A DNA stretch of 64,000 nt from Streptococcaceae bacterium AF77-01CM03A. Its GTDB lineage: Bacteria > Bacillota > Bacilli > Lactobacillales > Streptococcaceae. Both the position numbers and the translations under genes were made by a program. The notes below the pieces were generated by a model. The model was not told the origin of the DNA. It did not search any database and was given only the letters and a program-made list of their open reading frames with translations. The stretch covers positions 186,001-250,000 of the forward strand of contig JAQDDS010000003.1 in the NCBI GenBank assembly GCA_027665725.1, given 5' to 3'. Shown piece by piece: positions 50,840 through 61,027 of the stretch; the first letter of the stretch is position 1; every line of letters begins with the position of its first letter.

Positions 50840-52348
50840 ATGGATGGTTTTAGAGAGGGATATGAATTCTTTGAAAAGAACGTAGGTAATTTTATAGGAC
50901 ATACTTCCGGAGTACATTATGTAAACGCTGTAGAATCAGAGATAAAGAAGCTGGTGAATAATCTAGATGAATTCAAAGCAAGTGGTGCACTTGTAAATAC
51001 ATTAAAGGGAGATGTTGCTGAATTTTGGCATGCTGGATCGTATAACATTAATGCAGCTATTAATTCCTCAAAAAACAGAGTACAAGTCGATCGTAGCCAT
51101 GATTTTGGTTCCGCTGACATTACGGGAGTAAACTTCGATGCTAAATTTGGCTTAAAATATTATAAGGATGGGGCATCTAGTGCCATCCAGCAATCAAAAA
51201 GTATTTTTAATCGTTTCAGTGAATATAAATCTCAGGGTGGCAAAGATGGCTTAGAATTATATTTAGAAAAGCGAGGATATTCAGCAGATACAGTTTTGAG
51301 TGATCCGATTTACTCAGGGCAGTACAGAGTAATTCCATCAGACCAGTTAAAAGAAGCGACTTTATTTTTAGAACGAAAAATAAGAGAAGAAGCTGCAAAA
51401 CGACCAGAGCAAGTTCATCGCTATGAAGAGACTCTCAAATTACTGAATGATAAAGTTACAGACAATATGGGGAATGAATCGATTGCTTTGTCGGAACAGG
51501 AAGCACGAGAACTTGCAAGATTGTCTAAAGAGGGTGGAGTAAATCCTGAGAACTTACATTTAACTACTGAAGAGTTGATTAAGTATGCCGATATATTGAA
51601 ACAGGCATATAAAGCTGGCTTAACTGCAGCAACAATATCAATGGCATTGAGAGTTGCTCCTGAAATATGGAATGCAGTAGCTTACCTAATTAAAAATGGA
51701 GAAGTTGAAGAAGGTCAATTCAAAAAGATAGGATTTGCAGCGATTACAGGTGCAGGCGAAGGATTTGTAAGAGGTACAGTGTCAGCATCAATTACAGCAA
51801 GTTGTAAGGCAGGATTATGTGGTAGTGCAATGAAATCTATTGATCCGTCAATTGTTGGAGCAGTGACTGTATTAGTGATGAATTCCATGAAAAATTCGTA
51901 TCAAGTCACTACTGGAAACATGAGCAGAGCTGAGATGGTTAATGAATTAATCAAAGAAATGTTTGTAACAACATGTGCTTTATCTATGGGAGCTGCAAGT
52001 CAATCACTAATTGAAATTCCTGTGTTAGGATACATGATTGGTAGTTTTGTAGGATCGATAGCTGGATCTGTAATTTACTCTTCAATATACAATCCAGTAC
52101 TATCATTTTGTGTCGATTCAGGCTTTACTCTATTTGGTTTAGTAGATCAAGATTACGAGTTGCCAGAAGAAGTATTAAAAGAAATAGGAATTGAAATTTT
52201 CGAATATGAAAAGTTTGAATACGAACCGTTTGAATACGAGAAGTTTGAATATGAGAAATTTGAATATGAACAATTTGAATATGAGAAGCTTCATACGATA
52301 TTCCTAAGACGAGGAGTGATTGGTGTAAATTGTATTGGTTATATGTAA
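50840..52348 (+). CDS. Uncharacterised module protein B, 502 aa, FEYEK-repeat C terminus
   Basis: The N-terminal part (to about 130) holds GDVAEFWHAGSYNINAA and SADITGVNFDAKFG; E61, D93 and D100-x-K102 are spaced like a PD-(D/E)XK nuclease core, an inference. A helical middle (about 150-280) follows. The third part (about 290-430) is rich in small residues and hydrophobic (GFAAITGAGEGFVRGT, GYMIGSFVGSIAGSVIYSS), as in membrane-inserting glycine zippers. Residues 454-483 are six FEYEx repeats, then FLRRGVIGVNCIGYM. GAGGGG stands near the start, and it is coupled to protein A. Possible defence or conflict function; no homologue with a known role is recalled. Confidence 0.8.
   Translation: MDGFREGYEFFEKNVGNFIGHTSGVHYVNAVESEIKKLVNNLDEFKASGALVNTLKGDVAEFWHAGSYNINAAINSSKNRVQVDRSHDFGSADITGVNFDAKFGLKYYKDGASSAIQQSKSIFNRFSEYKSQGGKDGLELYLEKRGYSADTVLSDPIYSGQYRVIPSDQLKEATLFLERKIREEAAKRPEQVHRYEETLKLLNDKVTDNMGNESIALSEQEARELARLSKEGGVNPENLHLTTEELIKYADILKQAYKAGLTAATISMALRVAPEIWNAVAYLIKNGEVEEGQFKKIGFAAITGAGEGFVRGTVSASITASCKAGLCGSAMKSIDPSIVGAVTVLVMNSMKNSYQVTTGNMSRAEMVNELIKEMFVTTCALSMGAASQSLIEIPVLGYMIGSFVGSIAGSVIYSSIYNPVLSFCVDSGFTLFGLVDQDYELPEEVLKEIGIEIFEYEKFEYEPFEYEKFEYEKFEYEQFEYEKLHTIFLRRGVIGVNCIGYM
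52199..52288 (+). repeat. Six tandem 15-bp repeats encoding FEYE(K/P/Q)
   Basis: Units at 52199, 52214, 52229, 52244, 52259 and 52274 encode FEYEK, FEYEP, FEYEK, FEYEK, FEYEQ, FEYEK. Synonymous differences between units suggest the peptide is selected, not just recently copied. Confidence 0.95.
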
Positions 52349-52396
52349 CTATTTAACGTGATAGAAATCTTTAGAAAAACTTCTAGGAGGTAGCTT

Positions 52397-53197
52397 ATGC
52401 TAGGAGCAGTTATTGGAGATATTATTGGTTCTCGATTTGAGTCGGACAATCATAAGAGTAAAGAGTTTGAGTTATTCACCCAGGATTCTTGTCCGACCGA
52501 CGATAGTATCATGACATTGGCGATTGCCAAAGCTTTATTGGCTAGTAGGGAAGACTGGAGCCAACTCTCGAAAAATGCAGTGAAATACATGCAAGAGATA
52601 GGGAGACAATATCCAAATTGTGGCTATGGCGGTCATTTTTTCTACTGGATTTTTTCAGATGATCCTCAACCCTATGGGAGTTATGGGAATGGCTCTGCCA
52701 TGAGAATCAGCCCTGTTGGTTTTGCGGCAGATAGCATAGAGCAGGCAAAGGCTTTGTCCCAAGCAGTGACAGAAGTGAGTCATGACCATCCTGAGGGACT
52801 AAAAGGTGCAGAAGCAGTTGCAGTAGCTATCTTCTTGGCTAGAAATGGCTCTAGTCGCTATGAAATCAAAGATTACATCGATAAACATTACTATCCGATG
52901 GACTTTACCCTAGACCAAATCCGTGAAGACTATAGCTTTGATGTAACTTGTCAAGGTTCAGTTCCTCAGGCTTTCCAAGCCTTTTTCGAGTCACAAGATT
53001 TTGAAGATGCTATCAGAAATGCTATTTCCATCGGAGGAGATAGCGACACCATCGCTGCTATCTGTGGAGGTCTTGCAGAGGCCTATTATGGAATTCCTAC
53101 TCCAATCAGAAACCAAGCTATGACCTATTTGGATGATCATTTAGTAGAGATAGTGGATACTTTTGAAAGCACCTATTCCTTCCGACCTAATAAATAA
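52397..53197 (+). CDS. ADP-ribosylglycohydrolase family protein
   Basis: This 266-aa ARH-fold enzyme removes ADP-ribose from modified targets. Mg-binding motifs are present: GAVIGDIIGSRFE, PTDDSIMTLAIA, GNGSAMRISPVG and the late GGDSDTIAAICGGLAEAYYG. CTAGGAGGTAGC precedes the ATG. It begins 48 nt after module protein B on the same strand, without a terminator in between, so read-through is possible. Similar stand-alone genes are widespread in streptococci. Confidence 0.92.
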   Translation: MLGAVIGDIIGSRFESDNHKSKEFELFTQDSCPTDDSIMTLAIAKALLASREDWSQLSKNAVKYMQEIGRQYPNCGYGGHFFYWIFSDDPQPYGSYGNGSAMRISPVGFAADSIEQAKALSQAVTEVSHDHPEGLKGAEAVAVAIFLARNGSSRYEIKDYIDKHYYPMDFTLDQIREDYSFDVTCQGSVPQAFQAFFESQDFEDAIRNAISIGGDSDTIAAICGGLAEAYYGIPTPIRNQAMTYLDDHLVEIVDTFESTYSFRPNK

Positions 53198-53282
53198 TAG
53201 GCTGCGTGGAGTGAGAACAGATAAACTGTAATGTCTAGTGTTAGATAGGGTATAGACATAAGTTGATTAGCTATATTTCTAA

Positions 53283-53316
53283 GCCATTCGAGAGCTATTT
53301 CTTGAATGGTTTTTTG
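53283..53316 (+). terminator. Terminator after the ADP-ribosylglycohydrolase gene
   Basis: GCCATTCGAG pairs with CTTGAATGGT (two G-U) around an 8-nt loop, followed by TTTTTT. Confidence 0.8.
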
Positions 53317-53357
53317 TTTGTATCTTAAAAGTAATTGAACTATACCAATTTTTATTC

Positions 53358-53386
53358 TTGACAAGCGAGAGAAACAAGTATATACT
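53358..53386 (+). promoter_or_regulatory. glmS promoter
   Basis: Consensus TTGACA (53358-53363), 17 nt, TATACT (53381-53386). The predicted 5' UTR is about 75 nt. No glmS ribozyme-like sequence is recognisable in so short a leader. Confidence 0.85.
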
Positions 53387-53466
53387 GTTTTTGCTGATTC
53401 TGCAAAGTGAGAATTAGACTATACCAATTTAAGGAGAAAGCACAGCTTGTCTGTGTCGTATATACT

Positions 53467-55275
53467 ATGTGTGGAATTGTTGGTGTTGTTGGAAACACAA
53501 ATGCAACTGATATTTTGATTCAAGGGCTTGAAAAGCTCGAATACCGTGGTTATGATTCTGCGGGAATTTTTGTCCTAGGTGGTGCAGAAAATCATTTAGT
53601 TAAGGCTGTTGGTCGTATTGCAGAATTATCTGCTAAAACGGCTGGTGTTGAGGGAACAACTGGTATTGGACATACGCGTTGGGCGACTCACGGGAAACCA
53701 ACGGAAGACAATGCTCACCCACACCGCTCTGAGACAGGACGTTTTGTCTTGGTGCACAATGGGGTGATTGAAAACTATCTTGAAATCAAAGAAGAATACC
53801 TTTCAGGTCACCACTTCAAGGGACAAACAGATACTGAAATCGCCGTTCACTTGATTGGGAAATTTGCGGAAGAAGACGGCTTGTCAGTACTTGAAGCCTT
53901 CAAAAAAGCCCTTCACATCATCCGTGGTTCTTATGCCTTTGCCTTGATCGACTCTGAAAATCCAGATGTTATTTATGTGGCGAAAAACAAATCACCACTT
54001 TTGATTGGTCTTGGTGATGGCTACAACATGGTCTGCTCAGATGCCATGGCTATGATTCGTGAAACCAACCAATACATGGAAATCCATGACCAAGAGTTGG
54101 TAATCGTGAAAGCTGATAGCGTTGAAGTTCAAGACTATGATGGCAATCGTCGTGAGCGTACTAGCTACACTGCTGAACTTGACTTGTCAGATATCGGTAA
54201 GGGAACTTATCCTTACTATATGCTCAAGGAAATCGATGAGCAACCAACGGTGATGCGTAAGTTGATCCAAGCCTATACAGATGAGGCTGGTCAAGTAGTG
54301 GTGGATCCAGCTATCATCAAGGCTGTTCAAGATGCAGACCGTATCTACATCCTTGCAGCTGGAACATCTTACCATGCAGGATTTGCTTCTAAGAAGATGC
54401 TAGAAGAATTGACAGATACGCCAGTTGAACTTGGAATCTCTTCTGAGTGGGGTTACGGTATGCCACTTCTCAGCAAGAAACCACTCTTCATCTTTATCAG
54501 TCAGTCTGGTGAAACAGCTGATAGCCGTCAGGTTTTGGTCAAGGCCAATGAAATGGGAATCCCAAGCTTGACAGTGACAAACGTGCCTGGTTCAACTCTG
54601 TCACGTGAGGCCAACCATACCATGCTGCTTCATGCAGGCCCTGAAATTGCCGTAGCATCAACCAAGGCATATACTGCGCAAATCGCAGCCCTTGCCTTCC
54701 TTGCAAAAGCAGTCGGTGAAGCAAATGGCAACGAAAAAGCCAAAGCCTTTGACCTGGTTCACGAGTTGTCTATCGTGGCCCAGTCTATCGAATCAACACT
54801 TTCAGAAAAAGAATTGATTGATAGCAAGGTGCGTGATCTTCTTGAAACAACACGTAATGCCTTTTACATCGGACGTGGTCAAGATTACTATGTAGCCATG
54901 GAAGCTAGTCTCAAGCTCAAAGAGATTTCTTACATCCAATGTGAAGGTTTTGCGGCTGGAGAGCTCAAGCACGGAACCATTGCCTTGATTGAAGATGGAA
55001 CACCTGTTTTGGCCCTCTTGTCAGACCCAGTCCTTGCCAACCACACTCGTGGGAATATACAAGAAGTGGCAGCACGTGGCGCTAAGGTCCTTACTATCGC
55101 AGAAGAAAATGTTGCCAAAGATACAGACGATATCGTTCTTACGACCGTACACCCTTACCTCTCACCAATCTCAATGGTCGTACCAACGCAATTAGTCGCT
55201 TACTTTGCAACACTCCACCGTGGACTCGATGTGGACAAACCACGTAACCTTGCTAAGTCTGTAACGGTAGAATAA
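53467..55275 (+). CDS. glmS: Glutamine--fructose-6-phosphate aminotransferase
   Basis: GlmS makes glucosamine-6-phosphate for peptidoglycan. The 602-aa protein starts [10 protein letters not shown]; Cys2 becomes the N-terminal nucleophile, fixing the start at 53467. GATase domain (to about 240) with [13 protein letters not shown], then two SIS domains ([27 protein letters not shown]) and the C-terminal [12 protein letters not shown]. The only good ribosome site, AAGGAG (53431-53436), is 30 nt from the AUG, with a CACAG-cttgt-CTGTG hairpin in between. Confidence 0.97.
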   Translation: MCGIVGVVGNTNATDILIQGLEKLEYRGYDSAGIFVLGGAENHLVKAVGRIAELSAKTAGVEGTTGIGHTRWATHGKPTEDNAHPHRSETGRFVLVHNGVIENYLEIKEEYLSGHHFKGQTDTEIAVHLIGKFAEEDGLSVLEAFKKALHIIRGSYAFALIDSENPDVIYVAKNKSPLLIGLGDGYNMVCSDAMAMIRETNQYMEIHDQELVIVKADSVEVQDYDGNRRERTSYTAELDLSDIGKGTYPYYMLKEIDEQPTVMRKLIQAYTDEAGQVVVDPAIIKAVQDADRIYILAAGTSYHAGFASKKMLEELTDTPVELGISSEWGYGMPLLSKKPLFIFISQSGETADSRQVLVKANEMGIPSLTVTNVPGSTLSREANHTMLLHAGPEIAVASTKAYTAQIAALAFLAKAVGEANGNEKAKAFDLVHELSIVAQSIESTLSEKELIDSKVRDLLETTRNAFYIGRGQDYYVAMEASLKLKEISYIQCEGFAAGELKHGTIALIEDGTPVLALLSDPVLANHTRGNIQEVAARGAKVLTIAEENVAKDTDDIVLTTVHPYLSPISMVVPTQLVAYFATLHRGLDVDKPRNLAKSVTVE

Positions 55276-55379
55276 GGAAATCCTGTTGTTAAATTCCAAC
55301 TTTTCTTGTCATCCTATAAAAATCTTGTTATACTATCAGAAGGTAGTTATTATTGAAGTATGAGGAGATTAAAGCGGGA

Positions 55380-55907
55380 ATGAAAAAAGGGAAAATTTCA
55401 ACGATTATAGGACTCTTGTTTGCGAGTTCGTTTTTGATTCGAACTGTCATTATTCATCAAATGAGAGCTTCAAAGAAGCAAGAGAGTGAAAAGATTGCTG
55501 CAGTTCAGGAATTTATCAAATCCCAGGAACAGGCAGAGTCAGAAAAACAAAAGGATAAATTTAAAAGTATCCTTGGGAATGCATCAAGAACTTCTGAACC
55601 AAGACCTAGCTACGACAAAACCATATTTGTGAATCAACAATACGATATTGGTGTTCGAGACGGAGCTTATTATCTACTGACACTCAGTAGCAACAAAGAA
55701 GTCTTGCTAGAGGGGGTCGACGATGCCTATGCCTTGTCTGTTAAGAATGAAGATAAAAACAAACAAGAAGTTGCTATGGTTGTTCATAAAGATGGAGCTT
55801 GGCATATTATAAACGAAGAAGGGGAAATTACAACAACCCTTGACCGACAATACATCACAGCCCATACCAAGCTTGTGATTAAGAATCAGACCGTTGATTT
55901 TGAATAA
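55380..55907 (+). CDS. Hypothetical membrane-anchored protein, 175 aa
   Basis: One N-terminal membrane helix (about 6-25), a charged helical linker rich in Lys, Glu and Gln, and a C-terminal beta-rich domain (YDIGVRDGAYYLLTLSS, VAMVVHKDGAWHIINEEGE). No family recognised. ATG 55380 is chosen; AGGAG lies 12 nt upstream. TTG 55353 would add nine residues. A bidirectional terminator follows. Confidence 0.65.
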   Translation: MKKGKISTIIGLLFASSFLIRTVIIHQMRASKKQESEKIAAVQEFIKSQEQAESEKQKDKFKSILGNASRTSEPRPSYDKTIFVNQQYDIGVRDGAYYLLTLSSNKEVLLEGVDDAYALSVKNEDKNKQEVAMVVHKDGAWHIINEEGEITTTLDRQYITAHTKLVIKNQTVDFE

Positions 55908-55945
55908 TGTAACTGTTGTATGATTTTTAGAAATAAATAGATTTC

Positions 55946-55978
55946 AAAAACCTCCTAGATTCTTTCTAGGAGGTTTTT
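55946..55978. terminator. Bidirectional terminator between convergent genes
   Basis: Perfect 13-bp stem AAAAACCTCCTAG/CTAGGAGGTTTTT with a 7-nt loop; it serves the plus-strand membrane protein and the minus-strand regulator. Confidence 0.95.
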
Positions 55979-55982
55979 AAAG

Positions 55983-57458
55983 TTATAAATCTTGCATAGA
56001 AATCTTATTGAGTTCGTTGACAACTTGCAGAATAGATAGTCGACTGATATTGATGACGAGCATGTCTTCCAGGCCTTTGATATCAAAATTAGTGATAATA
56101 GCATCGTAGTCACTATCCATGATTTCTTCGATGTTAAGGGTTTCTTTATCCCAAGTTTCATACTGGATGTTATTTGAAGTATGGAATTCGTAGAGGGAAA
56201 TCAAGAATTGTGGGTGAGCAAAGTCATACTCACTCAGAACTAAGACCTTGACTTTCTTTTTATGTTCAAATAATTGATCTGTAAGCCCTTCAGCGTGAGT
56301 AAAGAGGGTGTAGATCAGGTGAGAAAGGGCAGGTGTCTTCTCCTTTTGTCCCATAATGCTCTTGTAACGCATCATTTCAAAGACGGTTGCTTCATAAAAT
56401 TTAGGGAAGAATTTCTTAATTTTTCCAAGCGTATAATCCTTGTTTTGTGAAATGATCGATTCGGAGTTGATTTCTCTTCTCTCAAGCAAGGCAGTATTGT
56501 GTAAGTTCCAAATCAAGGTATCCGTATTTGAAAATTGAACACCAAATCTTCGAGTCAAGTTGTCTAGAATGTCTCGTGCAGCATGATAGGAACGATCGAC
56601 TTGTTCGTAAGATTGACGGGCAGCTAGGAAATCTTCAACTGTAAAGAAGAGAGCAGGTTCTGCAAAAGGGCTAAAAATCTGATTGAGGTTCTCTGGTGTA
56701 ATTTCAACATTGAGGCCTTGGGCCAATTCTTGCAGTTGCTGTTGGAAATCATCAAGCTGGTCGTAGATTGGGCTCAACCAAGAAGTACTTTGTTTTGGCA
56801 AACGAACAAAATAGCCTCTCTTCATTCGGTGCAAATCGACTGTAGCCTGTGTTCTGATTTGGTAAAGATTTTGATATTTTGCAGGGAATTTCGCCAAATT
56901 GATAAAGAAAGAAACAAAATTATCAATGTCTGCTTCTTTGATTTCTGTGAAGGGCCATTCTAAAAAGCTATAGGCCTCGTGGAAATATTGGGAGAAGAAA
57001 AATCGAATATCTTTTTCATCGCCAATGATAGAGATAGGGGTTACCTTGAGCTTAAAGCGATAGGTTCCATCAAGAATCTTATTGATATCCGCAACCTTCT
57101 TACGCAAAGATGGAAGAGAAATATCCAAAGATTCGGCAAGATGTTCATAGGTAAAAGGTCTGTCCAAGAGGAAGAAAGCTTTTAAAATTTGGAAATAATC
57201 AGATGTCTGTAAAAAATATTGATAGATTCGCTCGATACCATTATTTTGTACATTCACCATCATAATCCCTGCAGTTGAATGTCTGATATCAAAGTCAGGG
57301 AAGACTTCGCGTAAATCCTTGATATCACTCTTGATGATACGAGCGTTGTAGCCAATAATCTTAGATAAATCATCTAGGTAAATCCAGTCAGGATTTTCAA
57401 ACAAATATTCTAAAATCTTTAATTGTCTCTGCTCTTTTTGGCTGAGTAATTCTCTCAT
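55983..57458 (-). CDS. Mga/RofA-family transcriptional regulator
   Basis: The 491-aa protein has two N-terminal helix-turn-helix regions (LEYLFENPDWIYLDDLSKI and FTYEHLAESLDISLPSLRKK), PRD-like helical middle domains and a C-terminal EIIB-like domain (KVLVLSEYDFAHPQFL). These global regulators of Gram-positive cocci respond to sugar phosphotransfer. It resembles, but is clearly distinct from, the pneumococcal MgaSpn. Its target cannot be inferred from neighbours. Confidence 0.85.
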   Translation of the reverse strand: MRELLSQKEQRQLKILEYLFENPDWIYLDDLSKIIGYNARIIKSDIKDLREVFPDFDIRHSTAGIMMVNVQNNGIERIYQYFLQTSDYFQILKAFFLLDRPFTYEHLAESLDISLPSLRKKVADINKILDGTYRFKLKVTPISIIGDEKDIRFFFSQYFHEAYSFLEWPFTEIKEADIDNFVSFFINLAKFPAKYQNLYQIRTQATVDLHRMKRGYFVRLPKQSTSWLSPIYDQLDDFQQQLQELAQGLNVEITPENLNQIFSPFAEPALFFTVEDFLAARQSYEQVDRSYHAARDILDNLTRRFGVQFSNTDTLIWNLHNTALLERREINSESIISQNKDYTLGKIKKFFPKFYEATVFEMMRYKSIMGQKEKTPALSHLIYTLFTHAEGLTDQLFEHKKKVKVLVLSEYDFAHPQFLISLYEFHTSNNIQYETWDKETLNIEEIMDSDYDAIITNFDIKGLEDMLVINISRLSILQVVNELNKISMQDL

Positions 57459-57614
57459 TATAAATAAACTCCCGAAGTAATGTTAGAATAATTAGAAAAG
57501 AAGATAACCGGAGATTGTCAGAATTCTTGCATAAAAGAAAGCCACCCCTTAAGAGAGAGTCGAAATCTATCGAAGAAGGGTGATACTTGATAAGAAGTTC
57601 TACGAGTCTTCAAT

Positions 57615-59099
57615 CTATTTACGATATAAACGATCGTATTGGTAGTATGGATCAAAGGTTACGTTAATTCCCAATTTACGGAGAACATTCTTATCTTCGT
57701 CCGTTAAGATGACAGTAGAATGAGCTTCGCTTCCTTTGAGATTTCCGAGTTCTTTCATAGCACGGTCTGCATCCGGATTCTGCATAGCTGTGATTGCAAG
57801 AGCGATGAGAATCTCATTGGAATGAAGACGTGGATTGCGACTACCTAAGTGATTGATTTTCAAACCTTGGATTGGTTTCACCACTTCTGGTTCAATTAAC
57901 TTGGTTTCAGCATCGATATTCGCTGACTTTTTGATAGCATTGATCAAGGCAGCAGCTGTTGGACCAAAGAGTTCCGAGTTTTTACCAGTGACAATTTCAC
58001 CAGAAGGTAACTCAAGTGCTAGAGCAGGTCCGTTTGTTTCTTCGGCTTTTTGTCGAGCAGCAACAGCGACCTTGCGGTCGGCTGGTGTGATGCCGAGATC
58101 ATTCATGAGAAGTTCGATTTTCTTGACAGCAGACTCAGTAACTTTTTCAGCTTTAAAGTCGAGAACGGTTTGGTAGTAGCGACGGATAATCTCTTGTTTT
58201 GATGCTTCAATTGCCGCATCGTTATCAGTAATTGCAAAACCAACCATATTTACACCCATATCGGTTGGAGATGCATAAGGAGACTCGCCCAAGATACGTT
58301 CAAGCATACGTTTGAGAACAGGGAAAATCTCAATATCACGGTTGTAGTTAACTGTTGTTTTTTCGTAAGTTTGGAGATGGAAAGGGTCAATCATGTTAAC
58401 GTCATCCAGGTCTGCTGTAGCAGCCTCATAAGCCAGGTTAACTGGATGATGGAGAGGTAGATTCCAAACTGGGAAGGTTTCAAACTTAGCATAACCAGAT
58501 TTGATACCATTCAGTTGGTCGTGGTACATGTTAGACATACAAGTTGCTAACTTACCTGATCCAGGTCCAGGAGCAGTCACGACAATTAAATTGCGACTCG
58601 TTTTGATATAGTCGTTTTTCCCCATACCTTCAGGAGAGATGATATGATCCATATCTGTCGGATAACCCTTGATTGGGTAATGGAGATAAGAGTCGATCCC
58701 ATTTTTAGCTAATTGATTACGGAAGGTATCTGCAGCAGGTTGACCGGCGTATTGTGTGATAACGACAGAGCCAACAAAGATACCAAGTTCGTTAAATTTA
58801 TCAATCAAACGAAGCACTTCTTGGTCGTAAGAAATACCCAAGTCACCACGAGCCTTTGAGTGCTCGATATTGCTAGCGTTAATGGCAATAACAACCTCGA
58901 CTTGTTCTTTCAACTCTTGTAAGAGTTTGATTTTGTTATCCGGCTCATATCCAGGAAGGACACGGGCAGCGTGGAAGTCCTCCAACATCTTGCCTCCAAA
59001 CTCCAAGTATAGCTTGCCGTCAAACTGGTTAATACGCTCCAAAATATGGTCGCGTTGTAAATTTAGATATTTTTCAGAACTAAAAGCTTGTTTTTTCAT
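57615..59099 (-). CDS. DUF1846 family protein
   Basis: A 494-aa cytosolic protein that is highly conserved among streptococci, beginning [20 protein letters not shown]. It includes [20 protein letters not shown], a glycine-rich P-loop-like stretch of the family. The biochemical role is unproven. AGAGGTAAAAAA lies ahead of the ATG on the minus strand. It is divergent from dexB, and a weak hairpin (about 57540-57582) follows it on the minus strand. Confidence 0.9.
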   Translation of the reverse strand: MKKQAFSSEKYLNLQRDHILERINQFDGKLYLEFGGKMLEDFHAARVLPGYEPDNKIKLLQELKEQVEVVIAINASNIEHSKARGDLGISYDQEVLRLIDKFNELGIFVGSVVITQYAGQPAADTFRNQLAKNGIDSYLHYPIKGYPTDMDHIISPEGMGKNDYIKTSRNLIVVTAPGPGSGKLATCMSNMYHDQLNGIKSGYAKFETFPVWNLPLHHPVNLAYEAATADLDDVNMIDPFHLQTYEKTTVNYNRDIEIFPVLKRMLERILGESPYASPTDMGVNMVGFAITDNDAAIEASKQEIIRRYYQTVLDFKAEKVTESAVKKIELLMNDLGITPADRKVAVAARQKAEETNGPALALELPSGEIVTGKNSELFGPTAAALINAIKKSANIDAETKLIEPEVVKPIQGLKINHLGSRNPRLHSNEILIALAITAMQNPDADRAMKELGNLKGSEAHSTVILTDEDKNVLRKLGINVTFDPYYQYDRLYRK

Positions 59100-59178
59100 T
59101 TTTTTACCTCTATTTTCTATTATATAAAAAAAATAGAAGATAAGAAACTACAGAGTCACAAAAGTAAGAAAAAAGATA

Positions 59179-59193
59179 AAGCAAACGCTTGCA
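59179..59193. promoter_or_regulatory. cre-like site upstream of dexB
   Basis: AAGCAAACGCTTGCA has one mismatch to the CcpA consensus and a strong palindromic core. It lies 56 nt before dexB in the divergent region shared with the DUF1846 gene. Confidence 0.65.
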
Positions 59194-59224
59194 CAAATAG
59201 GGAAAAAAGTCTATGATGGAGTAA

Positions 59225-60859
<1,635 letters not shown>

Positions 60860-60863
60860 ACCT

Positions 60864-60898
60864 AAAAAACTCAAGTATCCAAGATGCTTGAGTTTTTT
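60864..60898 (+). terminator. Terminator after dexB
   Basis: AAAAAACTCAAG/CTTGAGTTTTTT stem with an inner ATC/GAT pair. Confidence 0.93.
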
Positions 60899-61027
60899 CT
60901 AAAATAAGTGTAGAAATTTCTTAAAAAAATATTATTTTGAATTTTCTAAAAAATACCCTTAAAACCCTTGCTTTTATAAAAAAATAGGGTATAATGGTGA
61001 AAAATAGTATTTTAAAGGAGAATACCG

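Noticed and set aside
52199..52288. Possible CRISPR-like direct repeat array
   Set aside because: Units are 15 bp without spacers and lie in frame inside a protein; they encode FEYEK.
53387..53466. glmS ribozyme in the glmS leader
   Set aside because: The leader is only about 75 nt, too short for the roughly 150-nt ribozyme core, and no matching pairing was visible.
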